NCBI RefSeq assembly: GCF_002419965.1
Contig: NZ_DIHC01000033.1
Span: forward strand, 1 to 30,084
Reading direction: 5' to 3'
DNA length: 30,084 nucleotides
DNA from: Pseudomonas sp. UBA5706
GTDB taxonomy: Bacteria; Pseudomonadota; Gammaproteobacteria; Pseudomonadales; Pseudomonadaceae
Both the position numbers and the translations under genes were made by a program. A model generated the notes under the pieces. That model did not search any database and was not told where the DNA came from. It saw only the letters and a list, made by a program, of their open reading frames with translations. Below are positions 16,942 to 24,205 of the stretch, in pieces (the first letter of the stretch is position 1; the number at the start of each line of letters is the position of its first letter).

Positions 16942-18087
16942 ATGGAAATTGGCTTGGGCTGCACCGTTTGGGCCTCCGGCGAGCGCGCCGGGCACCTTGA
17001 CGGCATCGGCACTTACTCACGCGCGCTGTGGCAAGGGCTTGACCATATCGCGGCCAACCAGGCGGATGTGCGCATCAAGCCGTATGCGTTCGGTCGCGAC
17101 CTGCCGACGCTGGCCTGCGGTCAACCCGAACAACTGTCGCCGCGTTACCCGGTGCATGCCCTGCTCAGCGGCTTTCTCAAGCTGCCGCTGAGCAACTCCT
17201 CTGCCATCCGCAAGCGCGTGGACCTGTTCCACGCCCCGGATCACCACATCCCGCGCATTGCCCGGGTCAAGACCATCGCCAGCGTCATGGACGTCATTCC
17301 GATGCTGCACCCGGAGTGGATCAAGAACGACCTGCGCAGCCTGAAAAGCTGGCTGTTCAACGCGGCCATCCGGCAGTCGGAGCACATCATCACCATCTCC
17401 GAGTTCAGCAAACTGGACATGGTCGAGCACCTGGGCCTGCACCCTGATCGCATCAGCGTGACGCCGCTGGGGGTCGAGCCGGTGTACTTCGAGCGTGTCG
17501 ACAGCCAGGTGCGCGACGCGGTATTGGCCAAGCACGGTCTCAGGCCCGGCTTCTTCCTGTTCATCGGCACGCTGCAACCGCGCAAAAACCTGCCACGCAT
17601 TCTCCAGGCTTTCGAGCAGTTGCCTGCCGACGTGCGCCGGGAGCACCCGCTGGTGATCGTCGGCCGCGACGGCTGGAACAACGAAGACCTGCTGCCCAAA
17701 CTGCAAAAGCTGGAACAGCGCGGCGAGGGGCGCTGGTTGAAGTACCTGCCGCAATTGGACGTCATGGCGCTGCTGCAAAGCGCGACCGCCCTGACCTTCC
17801 CCTCGTTGTACGAAGGGTTCGGCTTGCCGGTCATCGAGGCATTCGCGGCGCGCTGCCCGGTGATTGCTTCCAACAGCACGTCACTGCCTGAAGTGGCGGG
17901 CGACGCTGCCTGGCTGGTCGAACCCTACGACGTGGACAGCATCAACGCCGCCATGCAGGCGTTGCTCGACGAGCCAGCCCTGCGCGAAGAGAAGATCGAA
18001 CTCGGCCTTGCCCGCGCCCGGCAATACACTTGGCACGAATGCGCCCGGCAGACGGTTGAGGTGTATCGCAAGGTGTTGGGCAGATAA
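16942..18087 (+). CDS. GT4-family glycosyltransferase (mannosyl/rhamnosyl type)
   Basis: A 381-residue GT-B enzyme. The N terminus IGLGCTVWASGERAGHLDGI holds the acceptor loop, LFHAPDHHIP follows, and the second domain has FFLFIGTLQPRKNLPRILQA and the donor site FPSLYEGFGLPVIEAFA (about residues 285-302). This pattern is typical of GT4 enzymes that add mannose or rhamnose to O-polysaccharides. The ATG at 16942 is preferred because the family begins at this point. An in-frame TTG at 16921, four bases after AGGA, is a possible alternative. It lies 73 bp after the rmd-like gene and ends the plus-strand operon. Confidence 0.87.
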   Translation: MEIGLGCTVWASGERAGHLDGIGTYSRALWQGLDHIAANQADVRIKPYAFGRDLPTLACGQPEQLSPRYPVHALLSGFLKLPLSNSSAIRKRVDLFHAPDHHIPRIARVKTIASVMDVIPMLHPEWIKNDLRSLKSWLFNAAIRQSEHIITISEFSKLDMVEHLGLHPDRISVTPLGVEPVYFERVDSQVRDAVLAKHGLRPGFFLFIGTLQPRKNLPRILQAFEQLPADVRREHPLVIVGRDGWNNEDLLPKLQKLEQRGEGRWLKYLPQLDVMALLQSATALTFPSLYEGFGLPVIEAFAARCPVIASNSTSLPEVAGDAAWLVEPYDVDSINAAMQALLDEPALREEKIELGLARARQYTWHECARQTVEVYRKVLGR

Positions 18088-18447
18088 CAGGCGTCGCGCT
18101 CACCGCCAGCCGACACGCCGCTCTTGCGCAGCGTGCTCCCGAACACGCTCACTCAGGGACAGGGACGTCGCCTGACACGCTACGTGCGCCAGCAAGCGCG
18201 CGACCTAGCCCTCTGACAACTCGCCCGGCGTGGCCGATGTGGCCGGTCGCGAGGCATTTTCTGCAACAAATTTCCCGGTTTGTAGGCCGTTTCTTACAGC
18301 CTGATCCCTATCTTGCGCGGGACATTTCCTAGAAACTCCTACCCACTTGTGCTTCGTAATTTCGATCTCTAGGCTGCGTTGGTCGCTGAAAATCAGCGTC
18401 CGGGTTTAGCAGCCTGATCCTTACAAGTACTTGCGATACCTCCTTAT
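18088..18447. other. Gene-free stretch after the glycosyltransferase
   Basis: No convincing gene is present. Reading on past the glycosyltransferase stop, the same frame stays open for 40 codons to a TGA at 18207-18209, giving an Arg/Gln-rich tail with no recognised similarity. From about 18290 two segments both containing CAGCCTGATCC (near 18298 and 18411) flank an AT-richer stretch, and GGTCGCTG/CAGCGTCC near 18381 is an imperfect hairpin. These lie directly before the structured leader at 18448 and probably form its promoter region. Confidence 0.4.
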
Positions 18448-18554
18448 GGTGGCTTTGCGCGGGGCATCTTCGGGTGCGCCGGGTGCTTGTGACCGGTCTG
18501 CTAACCCGCTGTCAAAGCCACCACCTTCATTCGTTTAGCAGCTGGTGCCGGTGG
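18448..18554 (+). promoter_or_regulatory. Structured leader RNA before the DUF6124-like gene (C4-like)
   Basis: A perfect 10-bp closing stem GGTGGCTTTG/CAAAGCCACC (18448-18457 with 18513-18522) encloses GCGGG/CCCGC (18459-18463 with 18505-18509). Inside it are a UUCG-capped hairpin (18464-18477) and a CCGG/CCGG hairpin (18479-18496). The 3' arm CCACCACC can instead pair with GGTGCCGGTGG at 18544-18554, just before the ribosome-binding site, so two exclusive folds exist. The run TGCTAACCC and the multibranch shape recall C4 antisense RNAs of phages and proteobacteria. That comparison is from memory and unverified. Confidence 0.5.
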
Positions 18555-18581
18555 TTCCAACCCTCACAAGAGATTGAAAAA

Positions 18582-18794
18582 ATGGTAAAAGTCACTCCCG
18601 ATCCACCCGATAGATCCCTCGAAGATTCACTGGCCCATGCATCGGGCCTGCTGCGCTGTGCGATGGCAACCGCCTGTGAAAGCGCCGAGAACCACACCGG
18701 CGTCAAACGCGACCTTGCCTTCTCCGTCGTCCACCTCATCGACATGGCCAAAGCGGCAGTCGATCGATCGTTGGACCAGATCCAGTCCCCCTGA
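18582..18794 (+). CDS. Small DUF6124-like protein
   Basis: A 70-residue protein starting MVKVTPDPP, with AHASGLLRCAMATACESAEN and a C-terminal helix LIDMAKAAVDRSLDQIQ. Pseudomonas genomes carry many small proteins starting with a K(V/P)TPNPP-like segment and ending in an AELAVNRALD-like helix, named DUF6124 or related to DUF3077. This one is shorter than most of them. The function is unknown. The ATG at 18582 has AAGAG nine bases upstream. It follows the structured leader and ends before a strong terminator, so it is a monocistronic unit inserted between the two arms of the polysaccharide locus. Confidence 0.65.
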   Translation: MVKVTPDPPDRSLEDSLAHASGLLRCAMATACESAENHTGVKRDLAFSVVHLIDMAKAAVDRSLDQIQSP

Positions 18795-18889
18795 AGGATC
18801 GGCGTTCGCTGACGGGCCATGCCCTGGCTGTCGCAACGACGCAGTGCATTCCCCGAGGACGTCGAAACTGACGGAGCAGCGCAGAAGTA

Positions 18890-18926
18890 AAAACCCCGCT
18901 TCCTTCACAGGAAGCGGGGTTTTGTT
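18890..18926 (+). terminator. Strong rho-independent terminator
   Basis: A perfect 14-bp stem (AAAACCCCGCTTCC/GGAAGCGGGGTTTT) with a 6-nt loop TTCACA, followed by GTTT. It lies about 95 bp after the DUF6124-like gene. The A-rich left arm makes it able to act in both directions. Confidence 0.9.
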
Positions 18927-19038
18927 TGACCCAAACGTTAAACGCGGATGAACGTACAGGCGCTGGCTGGCCCCTTCGCAGCCCTTGCCAGGCCGCCGGG
19001 CTCCAACCCGCCGCAGCGCCCTTCAAGCAAACACCACA

Positions 19039-19184
19039 CTAGGTTCTGTACGAAAAGTCGGCGAGCGAAGGTCAGGCAAGGCAAAAACAGGCGAGGAAGC
19101 GGAGTCTACGTGTTGTAAATGAGCATTCTGAGCCTGTTTTTAACGCAGCATCACCGAGCGCAGCCACTTTCGTACAGAGCCTAG
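19039..19184. mobile_element. MITE-like element with terminal inverted repeats
   Basis: A 146-bp segment bounded by CTAGGTTCTGTACGAAAAGT on the left and its near-reverse complement ACTTTCGTACAGAGCCTAG on the right. CTAG sits at both outer ends and may be a 4-bp target duplication. It has no coding capacity. The interior has further inverted symmetry (AAAAACAGGC near 19084 against GCCTGTTTTT near 19132). It looks like a non-autonomous element mobilised by an IS transposase; the parent IS is not identified. The right-hand CTAG provides the stop codon of the neighbouring SGNH-like gene. Confidence 0.65.
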
Positions 19185-20176
19185 CGACCCGCCGCACCAC
19201 ACTGGGCAAACCCAGGCTTCACCCAACTGAGCAACTGCTGCATATACACCTGCCGGGACTCGGCATTGAGGTGATAGTTGGTGTCGAAAAACCGCTCTAT
19301 CGGGTACATCGTGTCCAGCGGCGAGCCCACATAATTCAACCCATGGGCGCGAGCCTGCGCCGGCAGCGACCGGTAATAACGCAGCTCACGGCCCTGATGG
19401 TAGGCCGGGCGGTCGAGCATCGGCGGCGGCACGAACAGCGCGCAACCACCGGCGGCCGTCACCTCATCGGCCAAGGCCTTCCAGCTCGCCCAGTTGGCAT
19501 CCCAGCGATGCGCCTGTGCGCCATAGGACTCGACCCCGGATCGCTCCACCAACTCGCGCATCCACACTTGTTGCTGGGCCGCTTCGCTGTGCACCTGATC
19601 GCCGCGCTGGTCAAGATTCTGCGGCCCGTACAGCCCGCTCACGGCAAACCCCTCGGGCAACCCGCGATACCCGCTCAGCACACGGGACAACGGCGTGAGC
19701 CACGCCACCTGAGCCAGTTGTGCCGTGTTGATGTCGATATGGCGCAAGGCTGGGTGCCCCCACCAGTAATCAAGGAATGGATAGTTGATCGCATAGCGCC
19801 CGTGAAACATCGGGTACTCCACCGGCAGCAGCACCCAGTCGCCGGGTTTGATCGCTTGCCGGGCGTAATGCTGGATGTAGGGCGCGAGCACCCCGGCGTT
19901 CACCCCGAGGTTGACCACCGGGCGCCCGACGGCCTGTTCAAGCAGGCCAGAATCGACGCCGAACATCGCCGCAGAACCGGCCACGACCACCAGTTTGGGC
20001 TGCTTGATGGCCTCGGCCAGCGCCAGCTTGTGCGCGTAGGCCTTCTCTATCCACTGGGTGGTGGGCACCGGGCGCCCGGCCTGCCCCAGCGCCAGCAGCA
20101 ACCACAGCCCGACGATCAGCCCCAGCCCCAGGATCAGGCCCAGCACAAAGCGGCTCGCGAGCAAGACTGGCTTCAT
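19181..20176 (-). CDS. SGNH-like partner of the MBOAT acyltransferase
   Basis: A 331-residue protein with one N-terminal membrane helix (about residues 5-30) and a periplasmic SGNH-like domain. The nucleophile block is VVVAGSAAMFGVDS with Ser68. LGVNAG follows, and a C-terminal DTNYHLNAES supplies Asp298 and His302. Proteins of this kind (compare AlgJ/AlgX and DltD) work with MBOAT proteins in O-acetylating exported polysaccharides. The start is at 20176, six bases after GAGG; ATG at 20179 is possible. It begins just after the MBOAT stop, so the two are coupled. The stop TAG at 19183-19181 lies in the end of the MITE-like element, so the C terminus may differ from the ancestral one. Confidence 0.78.
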   Translation of the reverse strand: MKPVLLASRFVLGLILGLGLIVGLWLLLALGQAGRPVPTTQWIEKAYAHKLALAEAIKQPKLVVVAGSAAMFGVDSGLLEQAVGRPVVNLGVNAGVLAPYIQHYARQAIKPGDWVLLPVEYPMFHGRYAINYPFLDYWWGHPALRHIDINTAQLAQVAWLTPLSRVLSGYRGLPEGFAVSGLYGPQNLDQRGDQVHSEAAQQQVWMRELVERSGVESYGAQAHRWDANWASWKALADEVTAAGGCALFVPPPMLDRPAYHQGRELRYYRSLPAQARAHGLNYVGSPLDTMYPIERFFDTNYHLNAESRQVYMQQLLSWVKPGFAQCGAAGR

Positions 20177-20184
20177 CATCGACC

Positions 20185-21600
20185 TCAGAAATTGAAATAC
20201 AGGAACGCGCGGTCCGGCGCACCGGCCAGTGCCTTGAGCACCAGAAACAGCCCCACCGCCACCAGCACGCCACGCCCCAACGGCCCGAGCAACAGGCTGA
20301 ACCGGCGGCTGGTCGGTGCCGTCAATGCCACTGCCAGCAAGGCCGCGCACACCACCGGCAGGCTCTTGTCGATGTGCATGGCAGCCACTTCGGTCAGCAG
20401 CGTCGCCAGGTCGAACGTCCAGTTCAAACGCCAGTCGACCAACCCTTCGAACAGGTGCAGGCTGGTGCGCAGTGAGTCGGCGCGAAACGGTATCCACGCC
20501 AGCATCACCACCAGCAGCGTCAGCGCCACCGCCAACGGCCGTGGCAACCGCCAGCTGCTCAGGTGCCGCCAATAGTGGTTGATCACCAAGAGCAGGCCAT
20601 GCAGGCCGCCCCAGAGAATGAATTGCCACCCCGCGCCGTGCCACAACCCGCCCAGCAGCATGGTGATCAGCAGGTTGCCATTGGCCCGCAGCCGCCCTTT
20701 GCGGTTGCCGCCCAGCGGGATGTACAGGTAGTCACGCAGAAAACCGGACAGCGTGATGTGCCAGCGCCGCCAGAACTCGACGATAGACGCGCTTTTATAC
20801 GGCGAGCGAAAGTTGACCGGCAGCCTGATCCCGAACATCAACCCCAGGCCGATGGCCATGTCGGCGTAACCGGAAAAGTCGAAATACAGCTGCAAGCCAT
20901 AGCTCAACCCCGCCAGCAGCACGTCTGGCGCACTCAGCGCCGCGCCGCCCTGCGCGGCATTGAAAAGCGTCGCTACGCCTGGGGCCAGCGGGTCGGCCAG
21001 CAGCACCTTCTTGATCAGGCCCAGCGTCAGCAACGACAGCCCCAACTGCCAGGGCAGCGCCCGGCTCAGCCAGCCTCGGGCGATCTGCGGAAACAGCCAG
21101 CGCGCATGCACGATGGGGCCTGCGATCAACTGCGGGAAGAAGCACACGAAAAAGCTGTATTGCAGCACGCTGCCGGTGTCTTTCAGGCGCCCTTGATAAA
21201 GGTCAACGTGCCAGGCGATTTTCTGGAAGGTGAAGAACGAAATCCCCAGCGGCAAGATGATGTGCCAGCTGGCGGCAGACGGCAGAAAGCCGAAGAAGAA
21301 GCCTGCGTATTTGAAGTAGCCAAGCACCGCGAGGTTGAACGCCACCGCGACCGTCAGCCAGAGCTTTGCCTGCGCCGTGCCGCGTCGCCTGACCTGCAGT
21401 TTGCCCAGCACGAAGTTGATGACGATCAGCACCAGCAGCAGGCCCAGGTAGCGCCAGCTCCACATGCCGTAGAACACCAGCGAGCCGACGACCAGCATCG
21501 CCAGCGCGGCGCGCTCCAGGCGCCACACGCGCAGGGTCACGAACAGCAGGTACACCGCAGGGAAGAAGCAGAGAAGGAAGGCGTAGGAACTGAAGATCAT
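20185..21600 (-). CDS. AlgI-like MBOAT O-acyltransferase
   Basis: A 471-residue polytopic inner-membrane protein that passes acyl (usually acetyl) groups across the membrane for polysaccharide modification. The typical start MIFSSYAFLLCFFPAVYLLF, the block EFWRRWHITLSGFLRDYLYI and the MBOAT histidines H321 (LWHGAGW) and H334 (GLHG) are all present. Length fits AlgI/PatA-type proteins. The ATG at 21600 is chosen by family similarity; no clear ribosome-binding site precedes it, and an in-frame TTG at 21648 is less likely. The SGNH partner follows directly. Alginate-specific genes are absent, so the acceptor is more likely the glycan made by this locus. Confidence 0.88.
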   Translation of the reverse strand: MIFSSYAFLLCFFPAVYLLFVTLRVWRLERAALAMLVVGSLVFYGMWSWRYLGLLLVLIVINFVLGKLQVRRRGTAQAKLWLTVAVAFNLAVLGYFKYAGFFFGFLPSAASWHIILPLGISFFTFQKIAWHVDLYQGRLKDTGSVLQYSFFVCFFPQLIAGPIVHARWLFPQIARGWLSRALPWQLGLSLLTLGLIKKVLLADPLAPGVATLFNAAQGGAALSAPDVLLAGLSYGLQLYFDFSGYADMAIGLGLMFGIRLPVNFRSPYKSASIVEFWRRWHITLSGFLRDYLYIPLGGNRKGRLRANGNLLITMLLGGLWHGAGWQFILWGGLHGLLLVINHYWRHLSSWRLPRPLAVALTLLVVMLAWIPFRADSLRTSLHLFEGLVDWRLNWTFDLATLLTEVAAMHIDKSLPVVCAALLAVALTAPTSRRFSLLLGPLGRGVLVAVGLFLVLKALAGAPDRAFLYFNF

Positions 21601-21911
21601 AGGGAAGACATGTCGGGCACTGCATTGTTGTTTTCTGGCATCTACCAAACGCGGTAGCGCCGTTTGCGTAGGATCCGGCTTGCTGGCGAAACCGTGTTAC
21701 AGGCGAAACAGATGCATCGGATCTACCCGCCCATTCGCCACTGTCGCACGGCTCCAGAAGCTTCCTACAGGTTCCGTGCCGACCCCGACTTGCGGGGACG
21801 ACGCGATACCTGTGTTGGACGCCTCAGGTATGGCAGCAGCGAAGAGGCCCCAATCAAACCCCACGTATCGGACGTAACGAGGCATTCGCGGGCAAGCGCG
21901 TCTGTGCAGGG
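21601..21911. other. Intergenic region with decayed REP-like fragments
   Basis: No gene is supported. GTAGGATCCGGCTTGCTGGCGA (about 21668) resembles part of the REP-like elements at the window ends, and GCATTCGCGGGCAAGC (about 21882) is another fragment of that kind. The interval separates the Wzm gene from the MBOAT/SGNH pair, so the latter may have its own promoter here, but none is clear. Confidence 0.4.
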
Positions 21912-22688
21912 TCACAGGAAATCGCGAATATCCCGTTCCAGCTTGCGTCCCACGAAGATCGAGACGGCCAGCAACGCCAGTGAGAACACCACCAATAGGC
22001 CAATCGACAGCAGATGCGGCGTTTCACCGGTGATCAACGCGGCCCGATAAGCCAGCACCAGATGGTAGAACGGGTTCAACGCCACCAACTCCTGAATGAA
22101 CCCCGGCAGGATGTTGGCCACGTACACGATGGGCGTCAGCCAGAACCACAGCTGCATGACCACCCCGACGATCTGCCCGATGTCGCGCATGAACACCGAC
22201 AAAATCGCGCAGGTAATGCCCAGCGCGTAGGCCAGCAGTTGCTGGCACAGGAAAATCGGAATCCACCACAGCAGCGACCAGGTGAAGTGAAAGTCGATGG
22301 CGACTAGGAAAATCATGAAGAAGCCGGTCGCGATCAGGTAATGCACGGTTTCACTCAGGACCACGTACACCGGCAGGGTCCAGAGCGACATGCGCACTTT
22401 GCCGATCAGGTGGGCCTTTTCATGAAACACCTGGGTGATGCGGCTTAAGGTGGCGGCGAAACAGTTCCACGCCAGCAGGCCGCTGACCAGATACACGCTG
22501 TAGCCCCAGCGGCCCAGGTCCTGGCCGAGGCCACCCAAGCGCATGCCCATGATGTTGGAGAACACCAGGGTGAAAATAAGAATGTTGATCAGCGGCAGGA
22601 TGAAGGTCCAGGCCGCGCCAAGCATCGAAGCAGAATGACGGTCGATCAGATCCTGGCGAGTGAAGTTGACGATCAGGTTCCAGTTCAT
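21912..22688 (-). CDS. wzm: ABC-2 type polysaccharide export permease, Wzm type
   Basis: A 258-residue inner-membrane protein with about six hydrophobic segments, of usual length for Wzm. The N-terminal NFTRQDLIDRHSASMLGAAW segment is the conserved amphipathic entry of O-antigen ABC permeases. LWFWLTPIVYV, NPFYHLVLAYR and a basic C-terminal GRKLERDIRDFL also fit the family. It forms the channel that exports the lipid-linked glycan energised by Wzt. It is encoded on the strand opposite to wzt (12063-13301) and 8.6 kb away, although the two usually sit side by side. The ATG at 22688 lacks a strong ribosome-binding site. Confidence 0.9.
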   Translation of the reverse strand: MNWNLIVNFTRQDLIDRHSASMLGAAWTFILPLINILIFTLVFSNIMGMRLGGLGQDLGRWGYSVYLVSGLLAWNCFAATLSRITQVFHEKAHLIGKVRMSLWTLPVYVVLSETVHYLIATGFFMIFLVAIDFHFTWSLLWWIPIFLCQQLLAYALGITCAILSVFMRDIGQIVGVVMQLWFWLTPIVYVANILPGFIQELVALNPFYHLVLAYRAALITGETPHLLSIGLLVVFSLALLAVSIFVGRKLERDIRDFL

Positions 22689-22711
22689 TCAGACAATCCG
22701 GTACAGGGGAA

Positions 22712-22739
22712 AGGGGCAGAGGATACGCATTCTGCCCCT
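22712..22739 (-). terminator. Hairpin between the acyltransferase and wzm
   Basis: A perfect 9-bp stem AGGGGCAGA/TCTGCCCCT with a 10-nt loop, followed on the minus strand by TTCCCC. It lies 62 bp after the acyltransferase stop and 24 bp before the wzm start. It may be a weak terminator, an attenuator or a processing site. Confidence 0.45.
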
Positions 22740-22800
22740 ATAAAAACACCCACCGTGACGCGCAGAACAACGGCTTGCCCCAGCGCCACAGTGGGGCCTG

Positions 22801-23904
22801 TTACGCGACAGGTCGTGCTTGGGCAACGGCAGCCGATGAAACCTGAGTGCGGGGTGATTTCCTGAGTTTTTTGCCCAGGGAAATGGAAGGCTTTTCCACC
22901 AACAAATGGATGAGGAGCGCCAGGCCGATGACTACCACTGCGGTGATGGGCGCGACGAAGCGCAGCCGCAGGCCATGGTCGAACAGGATGCGCATAACCG
23001 AGTAACCGACCAGCGAATGCACGATGTAAAGCGGGTAACTGATGTCGGCCAGAAAATCCAGCAAACGGAAATTGCGGAAATGGTTTCGCGCCAGGTAAGC
23101 CATGCTGAAAATCAGCAGGCCATAAAGGTAGCCGGGGGCCACGATCCAAAAGATATCTGGCCAGGGAGAAGCATCCCAGCCACCCAGGAACAGCCCGAGA
23201 ATCACGACGAACGAGAGAGCGAAGCGGACACGGCTAATGAGCCCGTAAAACAGGTAGTTGAACAGCACGCCGAGGAACATGAAGCTCACAAAGAGCATTT
23301 CAGTGCCCACCGCGGAGTGACCGATCTTGTTGGCGACGAAGATCAGTAGCGAGACAGCGATCAGCGGCCACACGCGGCCTGCGAGGATCAACGGCGCGAT
23401 CAAGGCAGCGACCAGGTAGAACTTGAGTTCGATGGCCAGCGTCCAGTTGACCAGATCCACCGACGGCGTGCCGGTCAGGGTGTGGATCAGTAGCATGTTG
23501 CGTAGGACAGTGCCCAAATCCCACATGAAGGGGCGGCCCCAGTATTGGCAGGACAACCAAACCACCGCCATCGCCGAACCCAGGCCGATGATATAGGTGG
23601 GGTAAATGCGCAGAGCACGCGCTGCGATGAACTTGAGCCGACCGGCGTGATGCAGCGACATCGGGATGACAAAGCCGCTGATGGTGAAAAAGATTGCAAC
23701 GCCCAGCACGCCGAAGTTCCAGTATGCGCCGTTGATGTACGCGCCGATCCAGGGTTGATCGCCCTCGGCGGGAGGCGCACCGGTGTAGGCGGAGACGGTG
23801 TCCTTGGCGCGCCAGAACACGCAACATAGGTGCGAGAGCACCACGAGAAGCGCGGCAATACCCCTGAGTTGATTGGCAAAAATGACCTTCGAAGTACCTT
23901 TCAC
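22801..23904 (-). CDS. Acyltransferase-3 family membrane protein (OafA-like)
   Basis: A 367-residue polytopic protein with about ten hydrophobic segments. The family signature starts near residue 12 (NQLRGIAALLVVLSHL, with the conserved Arg and His). FFTISGFVIP follows near residue 73 and RALRIYPTYI near residue 95. Such enzymes O-acetylate or succinylate surface glycans. There is no C-terminal SGNH domain; the length is that of the membrane domain alone. The start is GTG at 23904 with GGAG seven bases upstream. Together with the MBOAT/SGNH pair it gives the locus two acylation routes. Confidence 0.88.
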   Translation of the reverse strand: MKGTSKVIFANQLRGIAALLVVLSHLCCVFWRAKDTVSAYTGAPPAEGDQPWIGAYINGAYWNFGVLGVAIFFTISGFVIPMSLHHAGRLKFIAARALRIYPTYIIGLGSAMAVVWLSCQYWGRPFMWDLGTVLRNMLLIHTLTGTPSVDLVNWTLAIELKFYLVAALIAPLILAGRVWPLIAVSLLIFVANKIGHSAVGTEMLFVSFMFLGVLFNYLFYGLISRVRFALSFVVILGLFLGGWDASPWPDIFWIVAPGYLYGLLIFSMAYLARNHFRNFRLLDFLADISYPLYIVHSLVGYSVMRILFDHGLRLRFVAPITAVVVIGLALLIHLLVEKPSISLGKKLRKSPRTQVSSAAVAQARPVA

Positions 23905-24055
23905 GATGAATCTCCATATACATCAAACAGCAGGGCTACAGCGGCGTTCCTACAGACGGTTACTGAGCACTCGGCCTCGACGTGGCCTACGACAGGTAGA
24001 CGAAAACCCGACAACAAAGTATGTAACAGAAAATGTACAGTAGGAATGGGACAGG

Positions 24056-24061
24056 ATTATA
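24056..24061 (-). promoter_or_regulatory. Possible -10 box for the acyltransferase gene
   Basis: A perfect TATAAT on the minus strand, about 150 nt before the GTG start at 23904 and just downstream of the terminator at 24123-24155. No good -35 is found at the usual distance, so confidence is low. The remainder of 23905-24122 shows no gene. Confidence 0.3.
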
Positions 24062-24122
24062 GAGCTTTAACGCGCCGGAGCATGCGCGGTTATCGCCAAT
24101 AGATAGGCTATTTCGGGCCAAT

Positions 24123-24155
24123 AAAAAACCCGCCTTTTAAGGGGCGGGTTTTTTT
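24123..24155 (-). terminator. Rho-independent terminator of the DUF4214 surface protein gene
   Basis: Reading the minus strand, an A-run, the stem ACCCGCC/GGCGGGT extended by A/T pairs, a short loop and a T-run of at least six. It begins 51 bp after the stop of the 600-residue protein. The symmetrical A/T runs allow bidirectional use. Confidence 0.88.
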
Positions 24156-24205
24156 GATCTGTCTAAGTAGGCCGAAGCCTACCTAGGCATCACTCAGAGT
24201 GCTTA

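Noticed and set aside
20177..20644. Upstream extension of the SGNH-like gene
   Set aside because: It overlaps the MBOAT gene in another frame and is Ala/Gly/Arg shadow sequence; the real start is beside GAGG at 20186-20183.
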